From: Pseudoalteromonas luteoviolacea
GTDB lineage: Bacteria; Pseudomonadota; Gammaproteobacteria; Enterobacterales; Alteromonadaceae
DNA length: 64,000 bases
Direction: 5' to 3'
Assembly (NCBI RefSeq): GCF_000814765.1
Contig: NZ_JWIC01000003.1
Location: forward strand, 69,501-133,500
In this document: positions 36,930 to 46,178 of the stretch, in pieces
Position numbering within the stretch: the first letter of the stretch is position 1
Layout: the number at the start of each line of letters is the position of its first letter
Translations under genes and position numbers: made by a program
The notes under the pieces: model-generated
What the model saw: the letters and a program-made list of their open reading frames with translations, nothing else
What the model was told of the DNA's origin: nothing
The model's database searches: none

Positions 36930-37793
36930 CTATGGGATTTTACGCCATTTATCAACCAAAACGTTTAGAAAACCACATTTTCTATAAGATTCTTCAATGA
37001 ACTTTGTATTTCTAAGCTGTTTTATGCCCAATTCTAGAGCATCGAAAATCGCTTGACTGTGTTGGTACTTTTTGCTTACAACAAAGTGACGACTATCCTG
37101 AAGTGCAACTTTAATACCTTGAATAGCTTTCACTTTATAGCCTTTTCCAGTGTACCTGAAAGGGGTTTGATTGTTGAATGGTATAAGCATAATGTCAACC
37201 CACTTATTGCTTACTAAGCGGGCCATAATTGTCCAGTCTGATTCATTATACAGTTGTTTCGGTTTTAATTGCATGATTGTTGACCAATCAACCGTCCATG
37301 CTTTGTTACTAATAACAGTAACTTGCGAAAAGTCCTGCTGGATCATCTGACCTAATGTTTCAGAACGCTCTTCTGCAGTGTAAACACCAGCATAGTATTC
37401 CCCTTTTCTGATGATAGGTGCTGAGATAAAGACACTATCGTTCAACGCCTGTGCTTGTGAAAGCCACAATGTATCGACACTGATGATGGACATACCTGAT
37501 TGAAGTAGGATCTCTTCTCGCTCTTCATGGTCAATCATAAAAAATTGTAATGATACGTTTGCCTTTCCTTCAATCAGTGCCCGCTGAATAATAATTAAAT
37601 CGACAACGTCCCTTTGACATAAGGGATGATCGAATATATCTGGAGATATGTCTTTAACGTCACGATTGTTGAGAATCGTTTGTGCATAACCATAAATATC
37701 TCTGTTCACTGGAACAGACAGGACGTAACTTGTCAGAGCGAAGCTGCAAGAGGTGTAGAGTAACAATGAGAGTATAACGAGTTTCTTGGACAT
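36930..37793 (-). CDS. Periplasmic solute-binding-like protein
   Basis: The likely start is the ATG at 37793, which gives a clean signal peptide (MSKKLVILSLLLYTSCSFA) and 287 residues. A longer frame to 37865 lacks a signal at its N-terminus. The mature protein resembles the family 3 periplasmic solute-binding fold (VTVISNKAWTVDW, ALQDSRHFVVSKKYQHSQ), which in marine bacteria often serves as a sensor domain or orphan binding protein. No ABC transporter genes are adjacent. The ligand is unknown. Confidence 0.65.
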   Translation of the reverse strand: MSKKLVILSLLLYTSCSFALTSYVLSVPVNRDIYGYAQTILNNRDVKDISPDIFDHPLCQRDVVDLIIIQRALIEGKANVSLQFFMIDHEEREEILLQSGMSIISVDTLWLSQAQALNDSVFISAPIIRKGEYYAGVYTAEERSETLGQMIQQDFSQVTVISNKAWTVDWSTIMQLKPKQLYNESDWTIMARLVSNKWVDIMLIPFNNQTPFRYTGKGYKVKAIQGIKVALQDSRHFVVSKKYQHSQAIFDALELGIKQLRNTKFIEESYRKCGFLNVLVDKWRKIP

Positions 37794-37933
37794 TTTTGAC
37801 CATTTTAATTGCCCAACTTTAAGGCTAGTGTATGGATGACAACTTGTATATTTTTTAAGTGACAATATCGTTGTAGTTTTATATGTTCAATAAAGTGCCA
37901 TACAAGGCATACCGTCAATTGAAGGAGTCAATA

Positions 37934-38296
37934 ATGAAGTTTGAACAACTATTATCACATCTAGACAGCGGCGTGTGTGTTGAGCAGTTGCAAAAAGAGT
38001 CGCTACTTGATATTGCGCTCATGTCTCAGTGTGTCTGTGGTGAAATTAAACCCAGCGAGTTAAGCCATATTTTACAATGGGCTAATTCATTGCAGTGGAG
38101 CGCATCGATTTCGTTGAATGAGTACGTTGAAGAGTCTCTCACTAAGTGTTTAGTCGCGTTAAAAAGCAACAGGATGCAAAGTTTTATAGATCACCGGATG
38201 CAACAAATCGAAGACGCACCGCTCAAAGATACAGCCCAATTTTTGATAAATAAAATAAATACTGTAAGCAAGCAGAAAGCTGAAGCTAACATATAG
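37934..38296 (+). CDS. Hypothetical small soluble protein
   Basis: No family is recognised. The start at 37934 is chosen because GAAGGAG sits seven bases before it; the open frame extends further upstream without such support. The 120-residue product (MKFEQLLSHLDSGVCVEQLQ) looks all-helical and soluble, with four cysteines in the first half. It converges on the M32 carboxypeptidase gene. Confidence 0.65.
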   Translation: MKFEQLLSHLDSGVCVEQLQKESLLDIALMSQCVCGEIKPSELSHILQWANSLQWSASISLNEYVEESLTKCLVALKSNRMQSFIDHRMQQIEDAPLKDTAQFLINKINTVSKQKAEANI

Positions 38297-38324
38297 CTAT
38301 GCGTTTATATTAGCTTGCTGATAT

Positions 38325-39797
38325 TTATCTATAGCGCTGTCGCAAATGAGACTGAAATATATGTGGGTCAAGCGCACTACCTGTTGCTTGGATAAGTAAT
38401 TCTTCTGTGGTCAAGGTGCTTGCTTTTTGCCAGATATGTATATTCAACCAATCATAAATAGGTGTGAAATTACCGCTACTGATATGTGCTGAAATATCAA
38501 TAACTTTGGCCATTGCATGTTTGAACTGAGCGGCATACATTGCGCCTAGTGTATAGCTTGGAAAATAGCCAAAACTGCCATCTGTCCAGTGAATATCTTG
38601 CATGCAGCCATCTTTGTAGTTGCCTTTTGTGGAAATGCCCAGTAGCTGAGACATTTTTAGATCCCATAGCTCTGGAATGTCAGTTGCGTTTATCTTGCCG
38701 TTAATGATGTCTCTTTCAATGTCGTACCGTAAGATGATGTGTGCAGGGTAAGTCACTTCGTCTGCATCAACACGGATCAAGCTAGGCTGCACGCGTTGAA
38801 GTTGAGTTTGCAGGTTTTCGGTCGTATTCACAGATGTATACTCGGGAAAATAGTGCGCAGCACGTTGACTCAGTAGGGCGATAAATTCAGCGCTTCTCGC
38901 AATTTGCATTTCATAAAATAGCGATTGGGATTCATGAATACCCATAGAACGGGCTTTGCCAACAGGCAGTTTATTGATTGCCTTTGGTAGATTTTGTTCG
39001 TAACAAGCATGTCCTGTTTCATGGATCACGCCCATCATGGCATTGACAAAATCTGCTTCATCATAACGTGTTGTTATACGGGTATCTTGGCTGGTCCCAC
39101 CACAAAATGGGTGCACGCTTGTATCTAAGCGGCCATGGTCGAAATTAAACCCGAGTAATGTCATTAGCTCATGAGCAAGCTGCGCTTGCTTTGGTATTGA
39201 GTATGTAGCTTCTATTTGTGGGTTATTGTTTTGACTGGCTTCTTGAATAAACTGTGGCAGCCAAGAAGTCATATCATCAAATAACTGGTCTACTTGAGCA
39301 CTTCTCATCCCCGGCTCATAAATATCTAACATTGCATCGTAAGGTGTTAGTTCTGAAGCAGTTGCACGTATTTGGGCTTCTTCTTGGCTCAGTGCCACAA
39401 CGGGAGCAAAGTTTTTGATAAAACCGTGCCAGTCATTTTCATTTCTTTGAGTACGCCATTGATGTTCACATTTTGCACCGGCTAGACTTTTTGCTTTAAC
39501 CAGCTCAGAAGGTAACACTGTTTTCATCTGCCATACTCTGAACATTTCACGTATGCAGACTTGTTGTGATGGTATCAACTCTTCTTGTTTCACATTATCG
39601 AAAAGTTCTGCTAAGTGAGGGGCGGTATGAAGTGCATGAAGGTGAACGGCTAGTTCAGCCATCGCTTCCGCTCGGCTATCAGAGCCTCCAGAGGGCATCA
39701 TGGTTGCCTGATCCCATCCACAAATAGCATGGAGGTGTTCAAAGTTATTAATTGATTGATAATGCTCGACTAGCTTCTGATAACTTGTACTTGCCAT
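38325..39797 (-). CDS. M32-family metallocarboxypeptidase (Taq carboxypeptidase type)
   Basis: These zinc enzymes remove C-terminal amino acids from peptides. The HEXXH motif is in GVIHETGHACYEQNLP, with further family blocks HPFCGGTSQDTRITTRYDE and MGIHESQSLFYEMQI. A longer frame runs into the upstream gene. The ATG at 39797 (MASTSYQKLVEHY) overlaps the lysR stop by one base (TAATG) and gives 490 residues, the normal size. It is translationally coupled to the LysR gene and follows aceK, probably in one transcript. Confidence 0.93.
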   Translation of the reverse strand: MASTSYQKLVEHYQSINNFEHLHAICGWDQATMMPSGGSDSRAEAMAELAVHLHALHTAPHLAELFDNVKQEELIPSQQVCIREMFRVWQMKTVLPSELVKAKSLAGAKCEHQWRTQRNENDWHGFIKNFAPVVALSQEEAQIRATASELTPYDAMLDIYEPGMRSAQVDQLFDDMTSWLPQFIQEASQNNNPQIEATYSIPKQAQLAHELMTLLGFNFDHGRLDTSVHPFCGGTSQDTRITTRYDEADFVNAMMGVIHETGHACYEQNLPKAINKLPVGKARSMGIHESQSLFYEMQIARSAEFIALLSQRAAHYFPEYTSVNTTENLQTQLQRVQPSLIRVDADEVTYPAHIILRYDIERDIINGKINATDIPELWDLKMSQLLGISTKGNYKDGCMQDIHWTDGSFGYFPSYTLGAMYAAQFKHAMAKVIDISAHISSGNFTPIYDWLNIHIWQKASTLTTEELLIQATGSALDPHIFQSHLRQRYR

Positions 39798-40735
39798 TAC
39801 TTGATTTCCTCCGCAACTTCGGCAATTTTTTGTCTCAGCCAAACGTGGCTTGCATCTCTATGCAGTAACGGACTCCAAATCATATCAAGTTCAAATGGCG
39901 GGATAGGAAAAGGCGGTTCTAAAATGGCCAGTGAAGCATCGTCTCTATATATGTTCGCAGCTTTAGAGGGCAGTGTGGCAATTAAGTTTTGCTCTTTGGC
40001 TAGGTGAATAGCAACATGGTAATTTCGAGTAAAAGTGGCGATATTACGGTGTTTCCCGAAGTTCGCAAGTGCTTCATCTACCCAACCGAGTTTTTGTACA
40101 TCTTCGGGATTCATACCTACACCGACACCAAATCCAGTTTTGCTGACCCATATATGACGTGCGTTCAAATATGCATCTAGCGTGAAGTCTTCTTTGATTG
40201 GGTTGTCGGATTTTACGAGGCAGCTAAAGCTATCTTTCCATATTTGTTTGTAGTGGAAAGATTGTGGCAGATTTTCAAAACGGTTGATTGCCATATCAAC
40301 TTTACCATTCTCAACATCGTGAAAGGTAACATCACTGGGGGTGAGGATATCGAGCGTTGTATCCGGTGCTTCGTTGTGTAATTTGGCCAGTAATTTCGGT
40401 GCGAGTGTACTGGCAGCATAATCACTGGCCATAATTCTAAATACACGTTTACTTTGACTTGCTTCAAACTCCCTATTTGGCGCTAACGTTTCTTCTAATG
40501 TCATCAGAATACCGCGTATCACAGGTTGCAACTCTAGTGCTCGCTCGGTCGGCACCATGCCCTCGCTGGTGCGAACTAAAATGGGGTCATTAAATAAATT
40601 ACGCAGTCGTTTTAGGCCGTTACTCATTGCTGGCTGTGTAATACTTAGCTGGTTAGCTGCACGTGTTACATTACACTCTCGAAGAAGCGTATCTAAGTAT
40701 ACAAGCAAGTTAAGGTCGATTTTACTAATATTCAC
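39797..40735 (-). CDS. LysR-type transcriptional regulator
   Basis: The N-terminal helix-turn-helix (about residues 1-65: LNLLVYLDTLLRECNVTRAA and SITQPAMSNGLKRLRNLF) is followed by a type 2 periplasmic-binding-like effector domain (about 90-300). The start is a GTG that overlaps the aceK stop (GTGA), so the two are coupled. LysR genes usually act on an adjacent divergent target. Here the gene sits inside the aceK-lysR-M32 operon, so its target is unclear. Confidence 0.93.
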   Translation of the reverse strand: MNISKIDLNLLVYLDTLLRECNVTRAANQLSITQPAMSNGLKRLRNLFNDPILVRTSEGMVPTERALELQPVIRGILMTLEETLAPNREFEASQSKRVFRIMASDYAASTLAPKLLAKLHNEAPDTTLDILTPSDVTFHDVENGKVDMAINRFENLPQSFHYKQIWKDSFSCLVKSDNPIKEDFTLDAYLNARHIWVSKTGFGVGVGMNPEDVQKLGWVDEALANFGKHRNIATFTRNYHVAIHLAKEQNLIATLPSKAANIYRDDASLAILEPPFPIPPFELDMIWSPLLHRDASHVWLRQKIAEVAEEIK

Positions 40736-42465
40736 AATGTTCCTTTCTTGTTATTGTGATTTCCAAACCGCTGTTGCTGAGGGTATGGATAAACGTGTTT
40801 CGTGATATGTTGTCTTATATCCTGTTGAACATTTTGCCAGTATGTAGGTGTCAAAAGTTCAGGATGGAAACGTTTAAAAGCTGCCTTGAGTTTAGGGTTT
40901 GTCAGTACAAATGTACACATCTGCTCGGGAAATACATCGTTGGGTGCACAAGACAGTGTGCTCTGTCCAGAATACAAGTCATCAAGAGATGTTTGAGGCA
41001 ACGCTTTAAAGCACATCTCAGTGAGATATTGCACTTCATCATAATCGTAAAAGATCACACGATTATGGCGGCTGACACCAAAGTTTTTTAGTAGCATATC
41101 ACCTGGGAAAATATTGACGTGCAGCATTTCTTTGATGGCATGCCCATAATCTTTTATCACATCCTCAATTTGCTCATCTGTTGCGTCTTGTATGTAGAGG
41201 TTTAACGGTGTGATCCGCCTTTCAATGTACAGATGTTTGATGGTAATGAACTGGTCATCTTCAATGATACTTTGCGCTATTTTTTCTTTAATCAATTGCA
41301 AAAGCTTTGGGTCAATACGGTTTTTTGGGATCACAACATTAGAGTACTCAAGGGTGTCAGCCATCCGTCCAACTCGGTCATGGTTTTTGACCAATTGATA
41401 TCTGGCCAAAACAGTTTCTCTGCCAAATGGTTTACTTGGGGCAAATTGATCTTTGATGACTTTAAATACATAAGGAAACGAGGGCAATGTAAACACCAAC
41501 ATCACCATCCCAGGCGTTCCAGGTGCGACTGAAAAACGCTCATTATTGGTGTGTTGGTGCTGTAAGAATGCGCGATAAAACTCTGTTTTACCATGTTTGT
41601 GAAACCCAATAGAGTTATATAATTCGGCGGTTGTTTTGCTCGGCATAAGTTGATTTAAAAAGCCAACCAATGCAGACGGTGCATGAGTTTCAACTAAGAA
41701 ATAGGCTCGAGCAAAGCCAAAGATTAAACTCATCTGTGAAGCATTCGTGATCAAAGCGTCTATTTTGAGTTTCTCTTTGTTGTGATGTAGCAGTGCGATA
41801 ATAAAAGGCTGTACACCAGAGCAAGATACAACTCGTCCCACTAAATAGGCACTTTTATTTCGGTAAAACGGTGATTTAAGTATGTCAAAACGCATTTTGA
41901 AGTGCTGGTGGTGGGTGTCTGGTGCTTGTTTTAAAAATGCTTTTTGCAGGAGCCGGATATCTTGTTTAACGTCGTAGAACTCATTCAATAGCCCTGTATC
42001 GGAAATAATCTTTTCAATTGTTTTTTGCAGGCCTTCTACAACAGGAAAATAGCTTCGATATTCGGCTTCTACCGGCAACTGTGATTTGGAGGATTGTGAA
42101 CTATTTACAAATATATAGTCGTTCTTAAAATAACTATGATGGAAAAGGCGGCAAAAAACAGAGTTATAAAATGTTTCAGCAAGCTCTGCCTGTGGGTGAA
42201 ATACAAGTAATTCAATGTAAACCTGCTTCACTTCACACCATAAATGGTCATTGATTTGATTGGAAGGAAAATGAAGCTGTAAAATATTAACAGTGTCTTG
42301 TACGCGCTGGTCATAATGACTAATGCGTAATTTATTGATCCGCTCTATGGTTGCCCACTGCTGTGTTAAAAAGGCGCTAGGGACTTTTGCGGTCATCTCC
42401 TGAAACAGCGAGTAGTGTTTCTTAAATCCTGAAATAATGAAAAAAGCAATCTCTTGATGATCCAT
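40732..42465 (-). CDS. aceK: Isocitrate dehydrogenase kinase/phosphatase AceK
   Basis: AceK phosphorylates and dephosphorylates isocitrate dehydrogenase to divert carbon into the glyoxylate bypass. The 577-residue length matches. APGTPGMVMLVFTLPSFPYV, PFGRETVLARYQLVKNHDRVG, HVNIFPGDMLLKNFGV and IFYDYDEVQYL are diagnostic, and they include the ATP-binding and metal-binding residues. aceA and aceB are not in the window, so aceK is uncoupled from its usual operon and paired with a LysR gene instead. Confidence 0.96.
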   Translation of the reverse strand: MDHQEIAFFIISGFKKHYSLFQEMTAKVPSAFLTQQWATIERINKLRISHYDQRVQDTVNILQLHFPSNQINDHLWCEVKQVYIELLVFHPQAELAETFYNSVFCRLFHHSYFKNDYIFVNSSQSSKSQLPVEAEYRSYFPVVEGLQKTIEKIISDTGLLNEFYDVKQDIRLLQKAFLKQAPDTHHQHFKMRFDILKSPFYRNKSAYLVGRVVSCSGVQPFIIALLHHNKEKLKIDALITNASQMSLIFGFARAYFLVETHAPSALVGFLNQLMPSKTTAELYNSIGFHKHGKTEFYRAFLQHQHTNNERFSVAPGTPGMVMLVFTLPSFPYVFKVIKDQFAPSKPFGRETVLARYQLVKNHDRVGRMADTLEYSNVVIPKNRIDPKLLQLIKEKIAQSIIEDDQFITIKHLYIERRITPLNLYIQDATDEQIEDVIKDYGHAIKEMLHVNIFPGDMLLKNFGVSRHNRVIFYDYDEVQYLTEMCFKALPQTSLDDLYSGQSTLSCAPNDVFPEQMCTFVLTNPKLKAAFKRFHPELLTPTYWQNVQQDIRQHITKHVYPYPQQQRFGNHNNKKGTL

Positions 42466-42700
42466 AAAGATTCCTATTGTCGCATTAAAAAACCTATTTT
42501 TAGTTTATTTTTTAATTTTTATATCTAAGGTTTTTGAATTTAATGCTTAATGTGTGTTTTTTGTGATAGTCATACTCTAGCTTGAACTGTACGGGATTAG
42601 CAAATGTTGTTGGCCTGTGTCATGACAACTTCACGATGTTTTGAGAAAAGTTGCCACGAAGATGACCATGACGCTGATGACATGATAAATATATGGGTCT

Positions 42701-43174
42701 TTATTGAAGTCTTTTGAGCTTCTTTTCAATTTTAGCAATCTCTTTGTTGAGTACCTTAACTCTTTGTAAATAATCTTTATTAATGGACTTGAGCTGTTTC
42801 TTAACGTCTTTGACAGTGGCTTTGCGTTTGTCATCATTCATTAAACGCGTGACTCGCCTTTGTTGTTTTCTGGCTGCTTCATCTCGTTTTCTGCCAAGAA
42901 TGGCGGCATGCTGTTTTTTTGCGCGTAAAGCATGTTTAAGATTGTGTATAATTTGTTTTCGTTCTAACTCATTGAGTGTTTTAAAGTGCTGTTCAGAGGG
43001 GATGTGTGCTTGCGGATCTGAGTGAGTTAATGTGTACTGTTGTGCGCTATTAGAACAAGGGTGTTGGCTAAAAATAGTGCTCTTATCGGTTACGCATTTA
43101 TAGTATGACACGGTGGTTTCGGCATCACACATACCTGCAAACACTAATAACATTAAATATAAAGCAAATCTCAT
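42701..43174 (-). CDS. DUF4124-like secreted or periplasmic protein
   Basis: The ATG at 43174 is preferred because it gives a signal peptide (MRFALYLMLLVFAGMCDA) and is preceded by AGGGAAA. The product has 157 residues. After the signal, YYKCVTDKSTIFSQHPCS resembles a DUF4124 domain (a conserved Cys pair). The C-terminal half is a lysine-rich coiled coil (VKKQLKSINKDYLQRVKVLN). Function unknown. Confidence 0.7.
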   Translation of the reverse strand: MRFALYLMLLVFAGMCDAETTVSYYKCVTDKSTIFSQHPCSNSAQQYTLTHSDPQAHIPSEQHFKTLNELERKQIIHNLKHALRAKKQHAAILGRKRDEAARKQQRRVTRLMNDDKRKATVKDVKKQLKSINKDYLQRVKVLNKEIAKIEKKLKRLQ

Positions 43175-43258
43175 AGCAGACGTTTCCCTGTAGTCGCGCA
43201 TTACATAACTATAGACGAAAATAAACAATATATAGGGATAAAAAAGAACAGTATAAAG

Positions 43259-43288
43259 AAAAAAGCACCTAATTAAGGGTTAGGTGCT
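43259..43288 (-). terminator. Minus-strand terminator overlapping the yejM stop codon
   Basis: On the minus strand AGCACCTAA pairs with TTAGGTGCT around a 7-base loop and is followed by five U residues. The yejM stop codon (43275-43273) lies in the loop, so the ribosome must clear the hairpin before it can form. Confidence 0.85.
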
Positions 43289-44766
43289 TTTACGGTAAAC
43301 TTTTTGAGAGATTTTATACTTTGAACAAGGAAAGGAATATCCATTTTTTGCTCAATCGGAAATCCTTCTTTGGCAGATATTTGCTTATGTCTACCATCAT
43401 GATTGACCAAGATAATACGGTCTTTTTTGTAAGTGATTAAGACCCCTTGTGAGTAATTTACGCCTTGGTTCAATTCGCTTGCACCTACGACGTTACCTAT
43501 CATTGTTTGGGAGGCGAGGGCTCCACACTCAAAATGTTTGTCTAGCAAGGTCACCATTATATCTGTTCCCTGCATAAGCCCGTTATGCTCTGAAAAGTAG
43601 GGCAAGTTCGTGTGTAATGTAGTTTGTGAAACAATGTCACTGCCCAATGCAGGCTCAATCACAATAAATAAAGTATCGTTTTTTAATTCTGGAAACTCAG
43701 GGGTAAAATGAAATCTAATTTTGCTATCGTCAGATTGGCGTTTGAGATAATCAAATTCACCTTTACCTGCAACGGATAATACATTATTGATGTTCCATAC
43801 TGGAGGTAAACCTTGTTCAGTAATGGTGTCTCGATAATAGGCCGGCAAGCCATAAACTAAATTAAAAGCATGATCTTTTTTGTCAGTAGGCACCAATACT
43901 TGTGGATGAATGAACACCGCTTTGCTCTGAAGTGCTGGGGTGTTTTTCAACGCGGTATCAAGTACAAAAATATCTATTGCAGGCGCATTAAATTCACAAG
44001 ACTGAACATTTTTTGGCGGTTGAAAATGAGAGGTCGCATTTTCTAACCGAACGGTCCTTGCTTGCTCATACTCATTTAAATCAAGTAACTCATGTCTAGC
44101 AAGTAAGGTTTTAGCTGTTGTAGGGTAAGATAATGGCAATACATTATCTTGTTTTGTTACGTCAAAATAATTGTTGGCATCTGCCCACACATGCATTAAG
44201 TGACTCGTTGCAAAACATGTCACTAAAAAGGCGGTAGCATATTTCGGAAATCGATACGACTTTAGTTTTTCTAAATGGTGCCACGCGTGATTGCCAACAA
44301 TTAACTCAAAACAAAAAATAGCTGAAAATCCAAGAATTATCAGTATACCAGTAAAAACTGACATGCCATTAAGCATGCCGAGTAACAAGGTAATTATTTC
44401 GGGTAATGTTTGAAAACTTAAATGGTAACCATGCTGATAGTACACAAACGCATCTAGGCAGAGAATTGAAATGCCAAATGTCGCAATGAGCGCAGCCATA
44501 CCACGAATATGCCGTGGATATGGGAAGACCAAACTCAGTGGAAACACGGTTAACACAAACGCACAAAACGTGATAAAGCTAGTATGGCTTATCCAGGTGA
44601 CAAGCATGTATACCCAGCCAAGCACACTACTCGGTGCTGCATCTGCCGCTAAGTAAGCTAGTGCAATAATAAGCACTAGCCCTATGTTAGCAAAGGTAAA
44701 CCAGTGTCCCCAACTTAGCAGTTGACTTGCTTTAGAAGAAAAAGGACTGTGTGGTGTTAAATTCAT
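43273..44766 (-). CDS. yejM: YejM/PbgA-like inner-membrane protein, shortened periplasmic domain
   Basis: YejM links phospholipid and lipopolysaccharide synthesis by inhibiting LapB-dependent LpxC degradation. The N-terminal half matches well: QLLSWGHWFTFANIGLVLII and five membrane helices to about residue 205, ending in the conserved HVWADANNYFD. The periplasmic part is a degenerate sulfatase-like domain. It keeps NLVYGLPAYYRD and MQGTDIMVTLL, but lacks the usual VDGxN and TTDNG segments. At 497 residues it is about 90 shorter than E. coli YejM. It is downstream of yejL, as in E. coli. Confidence 0.85.
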   Translation of the reverse strand: MNLTPHSPFSSKASQLLSWGHWFTFANIGLVLIIALAYLAADAAPSSVLGWVYMLVTWISHTSFITFCAFVLTVFPLSLVFPYPRHIRGMAALIATFGISILCLDAFVYYQHGYHLSFQTLPEIITLLLGMLNGMSVFTGILIILGFSAIFCFELIVGNHAWHHLEKLKSYRFPKYATAFLVTCFATSHLMHVWADANNYFDVTKQDNVLPLSYPTTAKTLLARHELLDLNEYEQARTVRLENATSHFQPPKNVQSCEFNAPAIDIFVLDTALKNTPALQSKAVFIHPQVLVPTDKKDHAFNLVYGLPAYYRDTITEQGLPPVWNINNVLSVAGKGEFDYLKRQSDDSKIRFHFTPEFPELKNDTLFIVIEPALGSDIVSQTTLHTNLPYFSEHNGLMQGTDIMVTLLDKHFECGALASQTMIGNVVGASELNQGVNYSQGVLITYKKDRIILVNHDGRHKQISAKEGFPIEQKMDIPFLVQSIKSLKKFTVKAPNP

Positions 44767-44770
44767 TCCG

Positions 44771-44983
44771 TTACTTTACCGATTGAGTAAGCGCCTTCGC
44801 AAAATTATCTGTGACTTCTTGTCTTTTACTCTCTGGCACATGTTCTTTTAAGATGTGCGTGATAGAATTTCCTAAACACATTAAACTTAAGTCGACAGGT
44901 GCTTTGTGCTCTTGAAGTACATTGATTAAACTATCAACAATTTGTTCTACTTGTTCATTGGAATATTTAGACTGAATTGGCAT
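44771..44983 (-). CDS. yejL: YejL family protein (DUF1414)
   Basis: This is a small conserved protein of unknown function, always near yejK and yejM in gammaproteobacteria. The ATG at 44983 gives MPIQSKYSNEQVEQIVDSLI, which matches E. coli YejL (MPQISRYSDEQVEQ). The 12 extra residues of the longer frame are not conserved. HKAPVDLSLMCLGN is the family core. It ends four bases before yejM, so the two are probably co-transcribed. Confidence 0.9.
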   Translation of the reverse strand: MPIQSKYSNEQVEQIVDSLINVLQEHKAPVDLSLMCLGNSITHILKEHVPESKRQEVTDNFAKALTQSVK

Positions 44984-45049
44984 CGGTTGGTTCAAATTAA
45001 TATAGTTACAATTCTTCATATTCTAACACCAGAGGCGTTAAAAACAAAG

Positions 45050-46060
45050 ATGAGCATTGAGGTGAAAAAGCTTGTTGTACATTATGTAGACAAGCAAGAC
45101 GAAGAAACGCAAATCCATTTACGTGAAGATGAAATGATCATTAATGATCGGGTCAATGTTTTTATTGAGCAATTGCACCATGCGTATAATGGAAAACCGG
45201 GAAAAGGGTTTTGTGCGTTTGATGGTGATAAAAACAGTACGGTAGCATCAGCAATGCAAAGTTACCGTAATAATGAGCTCGGTTTTTGGCACTTAACACA
45301 ACAGGCTACTGAAGTGTTAAAAGAAGAGCTCAATAAATATGCGTTTCATGAAACTGGTTATTTAGTTTTTTGCCATTATCAATATGTCGGCTGTGATTAT
45401 ATGTTAATTGCCCAAATTAGCATTAAAGAGCACTATTCCATTACATCGGAGTTAGATTTAGCCAGTTCAAGACATTTGGATATTTCTCGAATGCAGTTAG
45501 CCGCACGCATTGATCTAACCGCATGGGATACTCAGGCTGACGAAAATCGTTATATCTCTTTTATTAAAGGGCGAGCGGGTCGAAAAGTTGCCGACTTTTT
45601 CTTAGATTTTTTGGGATGTGCTGAAGGCGTTGATCCCAAGCAGCAGTCTCAGACTATGCTGCATGCGGTAGAGGACTACTTGGCTGAACAACAGTTTGAA
45701 AAAGCTGAAAAAGATGTGATCAGAAAAGAAGTGTTTGATTATTGCAACGACTGTATTAACAGTGGTGAAGATGCTGACATCGAAGGCTTATCTGACACAT
45801 TATCAAAATCGTCAGACGTCCAATTTGAAGACTTTTATAAAGAGCAGGGCTACGAGCTTGAAGAGTCATTTCCACTTGATAAGAAGACAGTGACTGCGAT
45901 GGTCAAGTTTTCAGGTATGGGAGGGGGTGTCAGTGTTGGTTTTGAGCGAAAGCACTTAGGCGAGCGAGTGATTTATGATCCAGTTAGCGACACTTTAACA
46001 ATCAAAGGTGTTCCACCTAATTTAAAAGATCAGCTAGAGAAGTACTCTCAAGAAAATTAA
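45050..46060 (+). CDS. yejK: Nucleoid-associated protein YejK (NdpA)
   Basis: YejK is a nucleoid-associated protein reported in E. coli to bind topoisomerase IV and gyrase. The 336-residue product begins at the ATG at 45050 (MSIEVKKLVVHYVDK). A longer frame to 44942 overlaps yejL and is not conserved. Family blocks include FIKGRAGRKVADFFLDFLGC and VKFSGMGGGVSVGFERKHL. It is divergent from yejL-yejM, with start codons only 66 bases apart. Confidence 0.95.
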   Translation: MSIEVKKLVVHYVDKQDEETQIHLREDEMIINDRVNVFIEQLHHAYNGKPGKGFCAFDGDKNSTVASAMQSYRNNELGFWHLTQQATEVLKEELNKYAFHETGYLVFCHYQYVGCDYMLIAQISIKEHYSITSELDLASSRHLDISRMQLAARIDLTAWDTQADENRYISFIKGRAGRKVADFFLDFLGCAEGVDPKQQSQTMLHAVEDYLAEQQFEKAEKDVIRKEVFDYCNDCINSGEDADIEGLSDTLSKSSDVQFEDFYKEQGYELEESFPLDKKTVTAMVKFSGMGGGVSVGFERKHLGERVIYDPVSDTLTIKGVPPNLKDQLEKYSQEN

Positions 46061-46116
46061 TAAGGCCAGAATGAAGTGACTCTATTTTGTTTGGCGTCAT
46101 TTCTAAGCGGTCAAAA

Positions 46117-46151
46117 AGGCCTGATTTAGATATTGCATCTGACTCAGGCCT
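46117..46151. terminator. Probable bidirectional terminator between yejK and the lipoprotein operon
   Basis: AGGCCTGA (46117-46124) pairs with TCAGGCCT (46144-46151) around a 19-base loop, with A residues upstream and a short T-rich flank downstream. It lies between two convergent transcripts, so it may serve both. Confidence 0.6.
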
Positions 46152-46178
46152 TTCATTATAAAAGCACTCAAGTGCTAA

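Noticed and set aside
46165-46178. AGCACT-CA-AGTGCT palindrome as a CIRCE site
   Set aside because: CIRCE needs 9-base arms with a 9-base spacer; here the arms are six bases with two between.
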